Below are positions 1-6,552 of a stretch of 8,630 nucleotides of DNA, piece by piece; positions within the stretch are counted from its first letter, which is position 1; every line of letters starts with the position of its first letter. Both the position numbers and the translations under genes were made by a program. The notes beneath the pieces were generated by a model. The model was given only the letters and a program-made list of their open reading frames with translations, made no database searches and was not told where the DNA came from. This DNA comes from Hyphomicrobiales bacterium (GTDB taxonomy: Bacteria > Pseudomonadota > Alphaproteobacteria > Rhizobiales > Xanthobacteraceae): positions 1 through 8,630 of the forward strand of contig JAPLPC010000627.1 in the NCBI GenBank assembly GCA_026400425.1. The letters are read 5' to 3'.

Positions 1-24
1 GTCATCACATAACGATAAGACGGG

Positions 25-29
25 AAGGA
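25..29 (+). promoter_or_regulatory. Shine-Dalgarno site of the MBL-fold hydrolase
   Basis: AAGGA lies six bases before the ATG at 36 and fixes that start. Only 35 bases of upstream sequence are in the window, so no promoter can be judged. Confidence 0.7.
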
Positions 30-35
30 CCGACC

Positions 36-953
36 ATGAGCGCCAATGACGACATTCCGTTCAACCGCGATTATCCGCTGAAGCCCGGCACGGTCGATCA
101 CGTGCGCCCCGGCGTTCGCCGCGTTCTCTGCAACAACCCGTCGCCGTTCACCTTCACCGGCACCAACAGCTATATCGTCGGCACCGGCAATGTGGCCATC
201 ATCGATCCCGGTCCGGACAACGAGGCCCATGCGCAGGCGCTGCTCGATGCCGTGAAGGGCGAGACGGTGACGCATATCCTCGTCACCCACACCCATAGCG
301 ACCACTCGCCGAACACCCGGCGCATCAAGGCCGCCACCGGTGCCACGGTCTATGCCGAAGGCCCGCACCGCGCCTCGCGTCCGCGCTTCGAGAGCGAGAA
401 GCATTCGCCGGAATCCGGCGCCGACCGCGACTTCAAGCCCGATGTACTGGTGCGCGATGGCGATGTCATCGAGGGCGACGGCTGGGCGCTCGAAGGCGTG
501 GCGACGCCGGGCCACACCGCCAATCACATGGCGTTTTCCTGGCGTGAGAAGAACTTCATGTTCATTGCCGACCACGTCATGGGCTGGTCGACCTCGATCG
601 TCGCGCCGCCCGATGGGTCGATGATCGACTACATGGCCTCGCTGGAGAAACTCGCGGCGCGGCCTGAGGACCTGTACTTCTCCGGCCACGGCCCGGACAT
701 CCCGGATGCGCAGCGCTTCGTCCGCTTCCTGATCCGCCACCGCAAGGCGCGCGAGTCGTCGATCGTCCATCGGCTCGGCAAGGGCGAGGCGGATATCCCG
801 ACCATCGTGCGCGCGGTCTATATCGGGCTCGATCCGCGGCTGTCGGGTGCTGCCGGCTATTCGGTGCTGGCGCATCTGGAAGATCTGGTCGCACGCGGCG
901 TGGTGGCGACCGACGGCGATCCGGTGATCGGCGGAAATTACCGGATGGCGTGA
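36..953 (+). CDS. MBL-fold metallo-hydrolase (LACTB2-like, with C-terminal winged helix)
   Basis: A 305-residue soluble protein of the metallo-beta-lactamase superfamily, expected to be a cytoplasmic di-zinc hydrolase. The full metal-ligand set is visible: HTHSDH at residues 85-90 (H85, H87, D89, H90), H160 in GHTANH, D179 in IADH and H218 in SGHGP. Residues from about 235 to 300 match the small winged-helix domain that follows the catalytic domain in LACTB2-like proteins. Known members of that group include RNA or ester/thioester hydrolases, so the substrate cannot be told from sequence; a beta-lactamase role is unlikely. There is no signal peptide. The ATG start is supported by AAGGA at 25-29, six bases upstream. 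The gene is convergent with a tiny minus-strand gene and its last 16 bases overlap that gene. Family call is firm; exact reaction unknown. Confidence 0.93.
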   Translation: MSANDDIPFNRDYPLKPGTVDHVRPGVRRVLCNNPSPFTFTGTNSYIVGTGNVAIIDPGPDNEAHAQALLDAVKGETVTHILVTHTHSDHSPNTRRIKAATGATVYAEGPHRASRPRFESEKHSPESGADRDFKPDVLVRDGDVIEGDGWALEGVATPGHTANHMAFSWREKNFMFIADHVMGWSTSIVAPPDGSMIDYMASLEKLAARPEDLYFSGHGPDIPDAQRFVRFLIRHRKARESSIVHRLGKGEADIPTIVRAVYIGLDPRLSGAAGYSVLAHLEDLVARGVVATDGDPVIGGNYRMA

Positions 954-1099
954 GGCGCAGGTTCGCGCGCTTTGCGCTCAGCCTCGCGAGCACGGGCGGT
1001 TTCGGCGCGAAGATCACTCGTCGCATAGTGGCCGACGATCAGCACAACGGCGATGCCGAATATTGGAGCGAGCAAGGTGAGGAAGGGGGCGAAAGTCAA
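938..1099 (-). CDS. tiny single-pass membrane protein (53 aa, TTG start), unrecognised
   Basis: A 53-codon gene beginning with TTG at 1099 and ending in TAA at 938-940. The protein has a hydrophobic helix at about residues 3-23 (TFAPFLTLLAPIFGIAVVLI) followed by a hydrophilic Arg/Glu/Ala-rich tail (LRAETARARE..AERKARE), typical of a membrane anchor with a charged helical tail. Support for translation is good despite its size: a full AAGGAG (1108-1113 on this strand) sits eight bases before the TTG, and the start overlaps the stop of the upstream 77-residue gene as TTGA, the usual sign of translational coupling. Its 3' end overlaps the last 16 bases of the convergent hydrolase gene. No family is recognised and no function is proposed. 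An automated caller could miss it because of the length and the TTG start. Confidence 0.6.
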   Translation of the reverse strand: MTFAPFLTLLAPIFGIAVVLIVGHYATSDLRAETARAREAERKAREPAPHAIR

Positions 1100-1329
1100 T
1101 CTTCCAACTCCTTAAGTTGATCCTGCCCAATGAAATGGAGAATAGCACTCCCACTGGTGAAGATCACGCAGAGAAGCGCGACGAATGAGGCGTCCATAGG
1201 CGTTTTCAGGGCGCCGATCAGGTAGGCAGCAGCCGGGCTAAGCATGCCAACTGTGACGCAGGCTGATGATAGCGAATTATACCAGCCGGCTTTCAGCTTC
1301 CGTCGTTCGTTTCGCGCCGTCTTGCCCAT
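1096..1329 (-). CDS. small two-helix membrane protein (77 aa), unnamed family
   Basis: The protein starts with a very basic segment (MGKTARNERRKLKAGW) and has two hydrophobic helices at about residues 20-41 and 47-67, with a short hydrophilic end (GQDQLKELED). The positive N-terminus suggests both ends are cytoplasmic and a hairpin sits in the inner membrane. The RNERRKL start plus a final LHxxG..xLxxLxE pattern resembles a group of unnamed small proteobacterial membrane proteins, some of which I recall being labelled loosely as amino acid transporters; that label is not supported by anything here. The frame stays open upstream of the ATG into the neighbouring gene, but that part is antisense-like noise and ATG at 1329 is the natural start. 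No Shine-Dalgarno is visible in front of it. GC is about 55% by hand count over 1101-1330, below its flanks. It is followed by a translationally coupled 53-residue gene. Confidence 0.65.
   Translation of the reverse strand: MGKTARNERRKLKAGWYNSLSSACVTVGMLSPAAAYLIGALKTPMDASFVALLCVIFTSGSAILHFIGQDQLKELED
1108..1113 (-). promoter_or_regulatory. strong Shine-Dalgarno inside the preceding gene
   Basis: AAGGAG on the minus strand, within the last codons of the 77-residue gene, is eight bases from the TTG at 1099. It is the main reason to accept the 53-residue gene and its TTG start. Confidence 0.6.
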
Positions 1330-1332
1330 AAT

Positions 1333-1347
1333 GCAATCTAAGATTGC
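1333..1347. repeat. 15-bp perfect inverted repeat next to the small-gene start
   Basis: GCAATCT-A-AGATTGC is a perfect 7+7 inverted repeat, three bases upstream of the ATG at 1329 (minus strand). It is AT-rich compared with its surroundings. On the plus strand it is followed by TTTT, giving a weak terminator-like form; on the minus strand no T-run follows. It could be an operator, or an RNA hairpin at the start of the small-gene message. Function is not determined. Confidence 0.5.
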
Positions 1348-1382
1348 TTTTGTGGTTTGGCCAGCGGTATTCCGCGCACCCG

Positions 1383-2222
1383 CTACTTCTTCCCCTTCAC
1401 CGCCGCCTTGGCCGCAGGTGTCGCTTTCGGCTTCGGCGCATTGTCCACGGCCGTATTGATGTCCTCGATCAGTTTGCTCACGCGCGCCGCGTTGCTGCCG
1501 AAGTCGCCCTCGAAGTAGCGCGAGGATGACCGGATATCGACGCGCGATCCTTCGCCGTCCGGCACAAAGCGGATCGAGACGTCCTCGCGAAAGCCCATGA
1601 TCGGCGTGCGCGCCACAGCCTCGATGCGGCCGATGCGGCGCGGCGGCTGCGGCGGACGTTCGTCGATCACCAGCCATTTGCGCTTGTTGACCAGCGCCAA
1701 CGTGACGTCATAGGCGCGCTGCACCGGCACTTCGAGTTCGACCGGCTCGATGTCCGGATAGATGCTGCGCTGCTGTTCCGCCGAATACAGACCCGCATAG
1801 ACCGCGGAATTGGTATCGACGCCGTTGCGCAGCCGCGCCAGAGCCTCGAAGCGCGGCGGGTCGATGGGATCGGTGGTGATGTCGTGGATCTTCGGCAGCT
1901 GGCGATACTGGATGGCGAGATAGCCGGGATAAGCGAGGATCACCGCATCCAGCAGCAGCGCGACCAGGATCGCGCTCATGCCGCGCGAGCCGTTGTGCCA
2001 GATCGCTGCAAAGCCCGCGAGCGCCACCAGGATCGACAGCCCGGCCAGGCCGAGCGCGCCGACAAAGGTCATCAGCGCCGGCTTCACTTCGAGAAAGCCG
2101 AAGCGCACGATGACGATCGAGACCACGGAGGCGATCGCCGAGAACACAGCCAGCCGCCGCGCCCACAGCGCCAGACTGGACATCGGCTCCGACTGGTAGG
2201 CGGAGGAAAACCTGCGGGCCAT
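1383..2222 (-). CDS. DUF1499 domain membrane protein
   Basis: A 279-residue protein with N-terminal membrane segments at about residues 22-40, 50-75 and 82-103, then a soluble DUF1499 domain (about 110-258). Matching features of that family are HDITTDP (113-119), the AEQQRSIYPDIEP stretch (148-160), IGRIEAVARTPIMGF (197-211), the DV.IRF strand and RVDIRSSSR (227-235), and the final GSNAARV. It ends in a Lys/Ala/Pro-rich tail. The biochemical role of DUF1499 is not known; the domain probably sits on one face of the inner membrane. The frame is open to an ATG at 2291. ATG 2222 is preferred because it gives the usual MARRF..YQSEP start of such proteins, though its ribosome site is weak (AAGAGA); ATGs at 2252 and 2183 are alternatives. 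It is divergent from the acyl-CoA synthetase and could be co-transcribed with the two small genes downstream (53-bp gap). Confidence 0.85.
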   Translation of the reverse strand: MARRFSSAYQSEPMSSLALWARRLAVFSAIASVVSIVIVRFGFLEVKPALMTFVGALGLAGLSILVALAGFAAIWHNGSRGMSAILVALLLDAVILAYPGYLAIQYRQLPKIHDITTDPIDPPRFEALARLRNGVDTNSAVYAGLYSAEQQRSIYPDIEPVELEVPVQRAYDVTLALVNKRKWLVIDERPPQPPRRIGRIEAVARTPIMGFREDVSIRFVPDGEGSRVDIRSSSRYFEGDFGSNAARVSKLIEDINTAVDNAPKPKATPAAKAAVKGKK

Positions 2223-2417
2223 CGATCTCTTCTGCCAGGGGAGGAGGCGCATCGCGGCAGCGCCAGTTCCGGGGTGATGCTTGAAGACCATGCCGGGGCT
2301 GGAAATTCAAGGCTCTTTGGCGTCGGCGCGGCATCGCCTAAACTTGCCACGCAACGATCCAACAAGGATCCCCATCTTGAGGCGCGGCACGCCTTATCAT
2401 GAGGACAGGGAGTGCTC
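2223..2417. promoter_or_regulatory. divergent upstream region between the DUF1499 gene and the acyl-CoA synthetase
   Basis: About 195 bases that must carry the promoters of both divergent genes. TATCAT at 2395-2400 is one mismatch from a -10 box but has no good -35 at 16-18 bases and lies very close to the start codon. I see no convincing operator or riboswitch. Confidence 0.35.
2408..2412 (+). promoter_or_regulatory. Shine-Dalgarno site choosing ATG 2418
   Basis: GGGAG ends five bases before the ATG at 2418. A GTG in the same frame at 2412 overlaps this site, so the ATG is the better start. Confidence 0.65.
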
Positions 2418-4028
2418 ATGCTGACGGAAACCACCGATTACGACACGCTGTATCGCAGCTTCCGCTGGAACGTGCCGGCGCGCTTCAACATTGCAACGGT
2501 GGCGTGTGACCGCCATGCCGACGGCTCCGGCCGCCTGGCATTGATCTTCGTCGATGAGAACAGCGGTGCGCGCCAACTCAGTTTCGACGAGATCGCGTCG
2601 GCGTCGCGCCGCTTCGCCAATGTGCTGACGGCCGACGGCCTGCAGCGCGGTGATCGCGTCGCGGTATTCCTGTCGCAGTCGATTGAGCTGCCCGTTGCAC
2701 ATCTCGCGGCGTTTCGCGCCGGCTTCGTATCGGTGCCGCTGTTCACGCTGTTCGGCGAGGACGCCCTCGAATTCCGCCTGAACAATTCCGGCGCCCGCGC
2801 CATCGTCACCGATCCCGGCGGCTGGGCGAAGCTCGCCAAAATCCGCGACAGGCTCCCCGCCCTCGAAGCGATCTATGTCATCGCCGATACTGCGCCGGAA
2901 GGCACCAGGTCGTTCTGGGCCGCGATCGATGCGGCATCCGACGATTTCGTGACCGTCGATACATCCTGCGATGATCCCGCCATCATCATCTACACGTCCG
3001 GCACCACCGGAAATCCCAAAGGCGCGCTGCATGCGCATCGGGTGCTGCTCGGCCACCTGCCCAATGTCGAGATGGTGCACGACTTCTTCCCGAAGCCCGG
3101 CGACGTCTACTGGACGCCGGCCGACTGGGCCTGGATCGGCGGATTGTTCGATGCGCTGTTTCCCGCCTGGTATCACGGCGTTCCCATCGTCGGCTATCGC
3201 GCGAAGAAATTCGAGCCGGCTGCGGCGATGACGTTGATGGCGGATTACGGCGTGCGCAATGTGTTTCTGCCGCCGACGGCATTGAAACTGATGCGGCAGG
3301 CCAATGTCGCGCACCCCGGCGTCAGGCTGCGCAGCATTCTCACCGGCGGCGAGTCGCTCGGCGCCGAACTGCTCGCTTGGGTTCGCCAGACATTCGGCAT
3401 CGACGCGCATGAGATCTACGGGCAGACCGAGTGCAATCTCGTCGTCGGCAACAATGCAAAATTGTTTCCCATCAAGCCCGGCTCCATGGGCAAGCCGACG
3501 CCGGGCTTCGATGTGCGCATCGTCAGTGAGCAGGGTGAGGAGTTGCCGCGTGGTGAGCGCGGCATCATCGGAGTTCGCCAGCCCAATCCCTGCACCATGC
3601 TAGGTTACTGGCAGAACGCGGACGGCACCGCAAAGAAATATGCCCGCAAATTCCTGCTCACCGGCGATCTCGGCATTGAAGATGACGATGGTTATTTCTG
3701 GTATGTCGCGCGCGAGGATGACGTGATCACCTCCGCCGGCTATCGCATCGGCCCGTCGGAGATCGAGCACACGCTGCTCAAGCATCCCGCCGTCGCCATG
3801 TCGGCAGTGGTCGGCATCCCCGATCCGATCCGCACCGAAGCGGTGAAGGCGTGGATCGTGTTGCGGCCGGGCTTTACGCCGAGCGATGCGCTGGCGCGTG
3901 AACTGCAGGACTACGTGAAGTCGCAACTCGCCGCGCACGAATATCCGCGCCATGTGGCGTTTGTGGACTCGCTGCCGATGACGGCGACCGGCAAGGTGCT
4001 GCGCCGCGAATTGCGGATGATGGGCTGA
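2418..4028 (+). CDS. AMP-forming acyl-CoA synthetase (ANL superfamily)
   Basis: A 536-residue adenylate-forming enzyme that should activate a carboxylic acid with ATP to the acyl-AMP and then form the CoA thioester in the cytoplasm. The core motifs are intact: phosphate-binding YTSGTTGNPKG at 192-202, GGESLG near 311, the adenine-site YGQTE at 334-338, TGD ending at D417, the hinge/C-terminal segment REDDVITSAGYRIGPSEIE, and the catalytic lysine K526 in ATGKVLRREL. Length is typical. The overall pattern (RPxN-like start FRWNVPARFNIA, TPADWAWIGG, SAGYRIGP) resembles the medium-chain / acetyl-CoA-synthetase-like branch, so a short- or medium-chain acid or an aromatic acid is plausible; the substrate is not determined. 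No beta-oxidation partner lies next to it. Its C-terminal lysine is in the context (PMTATGK) that is lysine-acylated in several relatives, a possible control point. It converges with the amidohydrolase gene 12 bases on. Confidence 0.93.
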   Translation: MLTETTDYDTLYRSFRWNVPARFNIATVACDRHADGSGRLALIFVDENSGARQLSFDEIASASRRFANVLTADGLQRGDRVAVFLSQSIELPVAHLAAFRAGFVSVPLFTLFGEDALEFRLNNSGARAIVTDPGGWAKLAKIRDRLPALEAIYVIADTAPEGTRSFWAAIDAASDDFVTVDTSCDDPAIIIYTSGTTGNPKGALHAHRVLLGHLPNVEMVHDFFPKPGDVYWTPADWAWIGGLFDALFPAWYHGVPIVGYRAKKFEPAAAMTLMADYGVRNVFLPPTALKLMRQANVAHPGVRLRSILTGGESLGAELLAWVRQTFGIDAHEIYGQTECNLVVGNNAKLFPIKPGSMGKPTPGFDVRIVSEQGEELPRGERGIIGVRQPNPCTMLGYWQNADGTAKKYARKFLLTGDLGIEDDDGYFWYVAREDDVITSAGYRIGPSEIEHTLLKHPAVAMSAVVGIPDPIRTEAVKAWIVLRPGFTPSDALARELQDYVKSQLAAHEYPRHVAFVDSLPMTATGKVLRRELRMMG

Positions 4029-4042
4029 GGCGACGGCGTCTC
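4027..4042 (+). terminator. short hairpin at the synthetase stop codon (possible terminator)
   Basis: GAGGCG-ACGG-CGTCTC folds into a six-pair stem (one G-U) with a four-base loop, starting inside the TGA stop and spanning the 12-base gap between convergent genes. There is no T-run after it, so intrinsic termination is doubtful. On the other strand the wobble becomes an A-C mismatch. Confidence 0.3.
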
Positions 4043-4850
4043 ACCCGTGCGATGATCGCGGTGTCACCAGCGTCGCTTCGATCTCTGAAAAAATCCGCGT
4101 CAGCCGCTCCGCCCATTCGATCTGGCCGGTTTCATCCGTGATCAAATCCTGCCGGATCTCGATCCCGGTATTGATCAGCCCGCGCTGCTCGCCATGCACG
4201 GGGATGGTGTAGTCGGTGGCATCCGACACCGCATAGGGCTCGTTGTCGCCGACCACCAGATCGCCCTCGGCGCGCAGATGCCGGAGCAACTCCGGCGGCA
4301 GCCTGCGGTCGTGTTGATACAGCGTGCCGATATGCCAGGGGCGCTGGATACCCGCATAGACCGGGGTAAAACTATGCAGCGACACCAGCACCGTCGGCCG
4401 GCCGGCTTTCAGTCGCGCATCGATGACAGCGTCGATCCGGCGGTGATAGGGATCGAAGAACAGTGCGCGCCGACGTGCGCGGGCATCCTGCGTCAGGCCG
4501 TCATTGCCGGGGACGGTGGTCGCCTCGCTCATCAGCGGGATCGAGCTGACGGCCTCCGGCGGCCGGTTGCAATCGATCACCAGGCGCGAGTAGCGCTGCG
4601 CGATCAGGTGTGCATTCAACGCATGCGACATGCGCTCGGCAACGCCGGAAATGCCGATGTCCCAGGCGATATGGCGGGTGAGCTCGGACGTGGGCAGGCC
4701 GAGAGCGCCCAGCATGTGGGGGATCGCGCGGCCGAAATGGTCGCTGGTGAGCAGGAAGGGCGAGACCCCGTCGCCGTTCAGTTCGAGAACGGGATCGATC
4801 TCGTCGGGCGAAAGGCTTAGCTCTGGGTCGCAGGCGTGGTCCAACGGCAT
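4041..4850 (-). CDS. N-formylglutamate amidohydrolase family protein
   Basis: A 269-residue protein of the N-formylglutamate amidohydrolase (FGase) family. The type reaction is N-formyl-L-glutamate + water to formate + L-glutamate, the last step of one histidine-degradation route. Family landmarks are TSDHFGRAIP (35-44), TRHIAWDIG (58-66), the RYSRLVIDCNRPP block (86-98), PGNDGL (114-119), VLVSLHSFTPV (154-164), VGDNEPYAVSDATDYTIPVHGE split over 200-221, and IEIRQDLI (230-237). These histidines, aspartates and glutamates form the presumed metal/active site and all seem present. There is no signal peptide, so it is cytoplasmic. No hut genes are nearby; such solitary members may act on other N-formyl or N-acyl amino acids. 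ATG at 4850 is preferred over a TTG at 4877, which would add nine Arg/Pro-rich residues. It is divergent from the cyclotransferase-like gene. Confidence 0.9.
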   Translation of the reverse strand: MPLDHACDPELSLSPDEIDPVLELNGDGVSPFLLTSDHFGRAIPHMLGALGLPTSELTRHIAWDIGISGVAERMSHALNAHLIAQRYSRLVIDCNRPPEAVSSIPLMSEATTVPGNDGLTQDARARRRALFFDPYHRRIDAVIDARLKAGRPTVLVSLHSFTPVYAGIQRPWHIGTLYQHDRRLPPELLRHLRAEGDLVVGDNEPYAVSDATDYTIPVHGEQRGLINTGIEIRQDLITDETGQIEWAERLTRIFSEIEATLVTPRSSHG

Positions 4851-4867
4851 GTCTCTCGGTCGCCGGC

Positions 4868-5338
4868 ATGGCTGCAACGGCGCGATTCATGACATATCAT
4901 AGCGCGGATGCGAGGCAATCCGATGCACGACGCGGCTCACAGCTGCGATGCCGCCCGGGCGGATCGGAGACAGGCGGCGCCATATTCGATCACCCAATGT
5001 CGAAACTGCTCGTTGCGGGTGCAGATTTCGTCGGCGACGCCGCTTGCCGCGGCCGGTTGTATATGGTCGCGCATTATCCGGGCCTGCTGCTGTCGACCGA
5101 TGAGGACGACATCGTCCATGGCGAGCTGTTCCGGATGCACGAGCCCGACGCCATGCTCGCGGTGCTCGACGATTACGAGGGCATCGGGCCGGAGCACGAG
5201 CAGCCCGCGCTGTATCTGCGCGAGATGTTGGCGGTGACGCTGGATGACGGCAGCGTCAGCGCAGCCTGGACCTATATCTACAACCGTCCCGTTATCGACG
5301 CGACGCGCATCGTCTCCGGCCGCTTCCTCGCGCCTTAG
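4868..5338 (+). CDS. gamma-glutamylcyclotransferase-like protein, 5' end probably disrupted
   Basis: From about residue 39 of this frame the protein matches the GGCT/AIG2-like fold, whose members turn gamma-glutamyl compounds into 5-oxoproline: FDHPMSKLL (40-48), ADFVGDA, RGRLYMVAHYPGL (61-73), VHGELFRM (83-90), VLDDYEGIGP with the expected catalytic Glu at 104, and AWTYIYNRP (133-141). The N-terminal YGTL substrate loop that normally precedes such a segment is absent; residues 1-38 are low-quality Arg/Gly-rich sequence. In another frame, ATG 4923 with GAGG at 4912-4915 opens MHDAAHSCDAARADRR, a plausible natural start that then runs out of frame near 4971-4984. The simplest reading is a deletion or frameshift there that removed YGTL, making this a pseudogene or a truncated protein (in-frame ATG 4997 would give 113 residues). 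The maximal open frame is reported. Its stop overlaps that of the MFS gene. Confidence 0.6.
   Translation: MAATARFMTYHSADARQSDARRGSQLRCRPGGSETGGAIFDHPMSKLLVAGADFVGDAACRGRLYMVAHYPGLLLSTDEDDIVHGELFRMHEPDAMLAVLDDYEGIGPEHEQPALYLREMLAVTLDDGSVSAAWTYIYNRPVIDATRIVSGRFLAP
4889..4901. promoter_or_regulatory. AT-rich core of a divergent promoter region
   Basis: An AT-rich island in GC-rich DNA between two divergent genes. TATCAT (4895-4900) on the plus strand and TATGAT (4896-4901) on the minus strand are each one mismatch from TATAAT, and ATGA..TCAT is a small inverted repeat. No good -35 boxes are seen. If used on the plus strand, transcription would begin near 4907, downstream of the in-frame ATGs at 4868 and 4889 of the next gene. 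Confidence 0.3.
4912..4915 (+). promoter_or_regulatory. Shine-Dalgarno site for the out-of-frame ATG 4923
   Basis: GAGG seven bases before ATG 4923. It is the best ribosome site near this gene, yet it leads into a frame different from the conserved GGCT-like body, which supports a broken 5' end. Confidence 0.4.
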
Positions 5339-6552
5339 GCGGATGCCTTGCGGCTCGCGACTTCAAGGCCGAACAGCGCGAGGGCCAGCAGCGAGGCACC
5401 GATGCCGATCAGCGCAATCATCGTGGTGCCGCCTGCGGCCACGGCATATCCACTGAAGCCGGAGCCGATCGCGCCGCCGAAAAAGGCGCAGGCCAGAAAC
5501 AGTGCGTTGAGGCGGCTGCGCACGTCACCCGCGAGCGCATAGATCGCGCGCTGCCCGGCCACCACATTGCCCTGGGTGCCGGCGTCAATCAGGATGCCGG
5601 CGATGACGAACAGCGTCACGGCCGTCGCGCCGCCCGAGTGCCCGCCGATCCAGGTCAGCACGAAGCTCGCCAGCACCAGCAGCATCGCGGTCACCGTGAC
5701 CAGATCGCCGCGGCCGCGGTCGGCCAGCCTGCCGGCCAGCGGCGCCACCATCGCGCCACCCGCACCCGACAGCAGGAAGGCCGACATGGCGAGATGACCG
5801 AACGAAAACGGCGGCTGGTCCAGCACCAGCGGCATTGCCGTCCAGAACAGGCTGAACGATCCATACAGCAGGCATTGATAGGCCGAGCGCTGCTGCAGCA
5901 CGCGGGTGGTCAGCATCAGCTTCCACAGCGAGCGGATCAATGTCGGATAGGTCAGGCTGTGTTCGGGCGTGCGGCGCGGCAGCGCGATCATCATCAGCAC
6001 CAGCACGCCGCTCATCAGCACCGCGGACATCACGAACACCGCACGCCATCCGAACGAGCCGGCCACCATGGTCGCCAATGGGCGCGACAGCAGGATGCCG
6101 AACAACAAACCGATCATGACGGTGCCGACGATCTGCCCGCGCCGGCGCTCGGGTGCGAGATGCGCGACCACCGGCAGGATCATCTGCGTGCCCACCGCCG
6201 TGAGGCCCACCAGCAGCGTGGAGATGATAAACACCGTCGCCGTCGGCGCGACGGCGGCGATCAGCAAGCTCACGATCAGTGCACCGAGCGTGATCAGGAT
6301 CAGCGTCTTGTTCTCGACGAGATCGCCGAGCGGCGCCAGGAACAAAAGGCCGATGACATAGCCGAACATGACCATGGTCAGCATCACGCCGGCATTCGAC
6401 AGATCGAGGCCGAAGCTCTTGCTGATCGGCCCGACCAGCGGCTGCGCGTAATAGATATTGGCGACGGTGATGCCGCAGGCGATGGCGAAGGCGAGGATCA
6501 GCCAGCCGCCGGGACCCTGGTCGCGGGCGGAGTCTTCGACGGGAACGAACAT
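5335..6552 (-). CDS. MFS transporter (12-helix, DHA-type exporter family)
   Basis: A 405-residue inner-membrane protein with twelve predicted hydrophobic helices in two six-helix halves, split by the hydrophilic segment at about 192-210. ANIYYAQPL (31-39) in helix 1 and GLLFLAPLGDLVENK (68-82) at the helix 2-3 loop are typical of the AraJ/YgaY-like drug:H+ antiporter branch; the latter corresponds to the MFS G-x-x-x-D-R/K loop motif. AGRLADRGRGD (273-283) is the matching loop of the second half. Likely role: proton-driven efflux of a drug, sugar or metabolite; the substrate cannot be told. Start ATG 6552 gives a short cytoplasmic N-terminus (about 16 residues) before helix 1; the ribosome site is weak. 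No regulator gene lies next to it. Its stop TAA shares bases with the TAG of the convergent cyclotransferase-like gene (5336-5337). Confidence 0.92.
   Translation of the reverse strand: MFVPVEDSARDQGPGGWLILAFAIACGITVANIYYAQPLVGPISKSFGLDLSNAGVMLTMVMFGYVIGLLFLAPLGDLVENKTLILITLGALIVSLLIAAVAPTATVFIISTLLVGLTAVGTQMILPVVAHLAPERRRGQIVGTVMIGLLFGILLSRPLATMVAGSFGWRAVFVMSAVLMSGVLVLMMIALPRRTPEHSLTYPTLIRSLWKLMLTTRVLQQRSAYQCLLYGSFSLFWTAMPLVLDQPPFSFGHLAMSAFLLSGAGGAMVAPLAGRLADRGRGDLVTVTAMLLVLASFVLTWIGGHSGGATAVTLFVIAGILIDAGTQGNVVAGQRAIYALAGDVRSRLNALFLACAFFGGAIGSGFSGYAVAAGGTTMIALIGIGASLLALALFGLEVASRKASA

Noticed and set aside
36..953. Beta-lactamase (antibiotic resistance) reading of the MBL-fold gene.
   Set aside because: There is no signal peptide, and the C-terminal winged helix and LACTB2-like pattern point to a cytoplasmic hydrolase.
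1333..1351. The palindrome followed by TTTT as a plus-strand terminator.
   Set aside because: No plus-strand gene precedes it within 370 bases, the stem is AT-rich and the T-run is only four long.
1708..2334. A second minus-strand frame over the DUF1499 gene.
   Set aside because: Shadow frame; the DUF1499 motifs are all in the other frame.
2377..2400. TTGAGG and TATCAT as a sigma-70 promoter for the synthetase.
   Set aside because: The spacer is only 12 bases, too short for a normal promoter.
2397..3410. A 337-codon open frame antisense to the acyl-CoA synthetase.
   Set aside because: It mirrors a fully conserved adenylating enzyme, its product is Arg/Gly/Ala-rich without any domain, and long antisense frames are common in GC-rich DNA.
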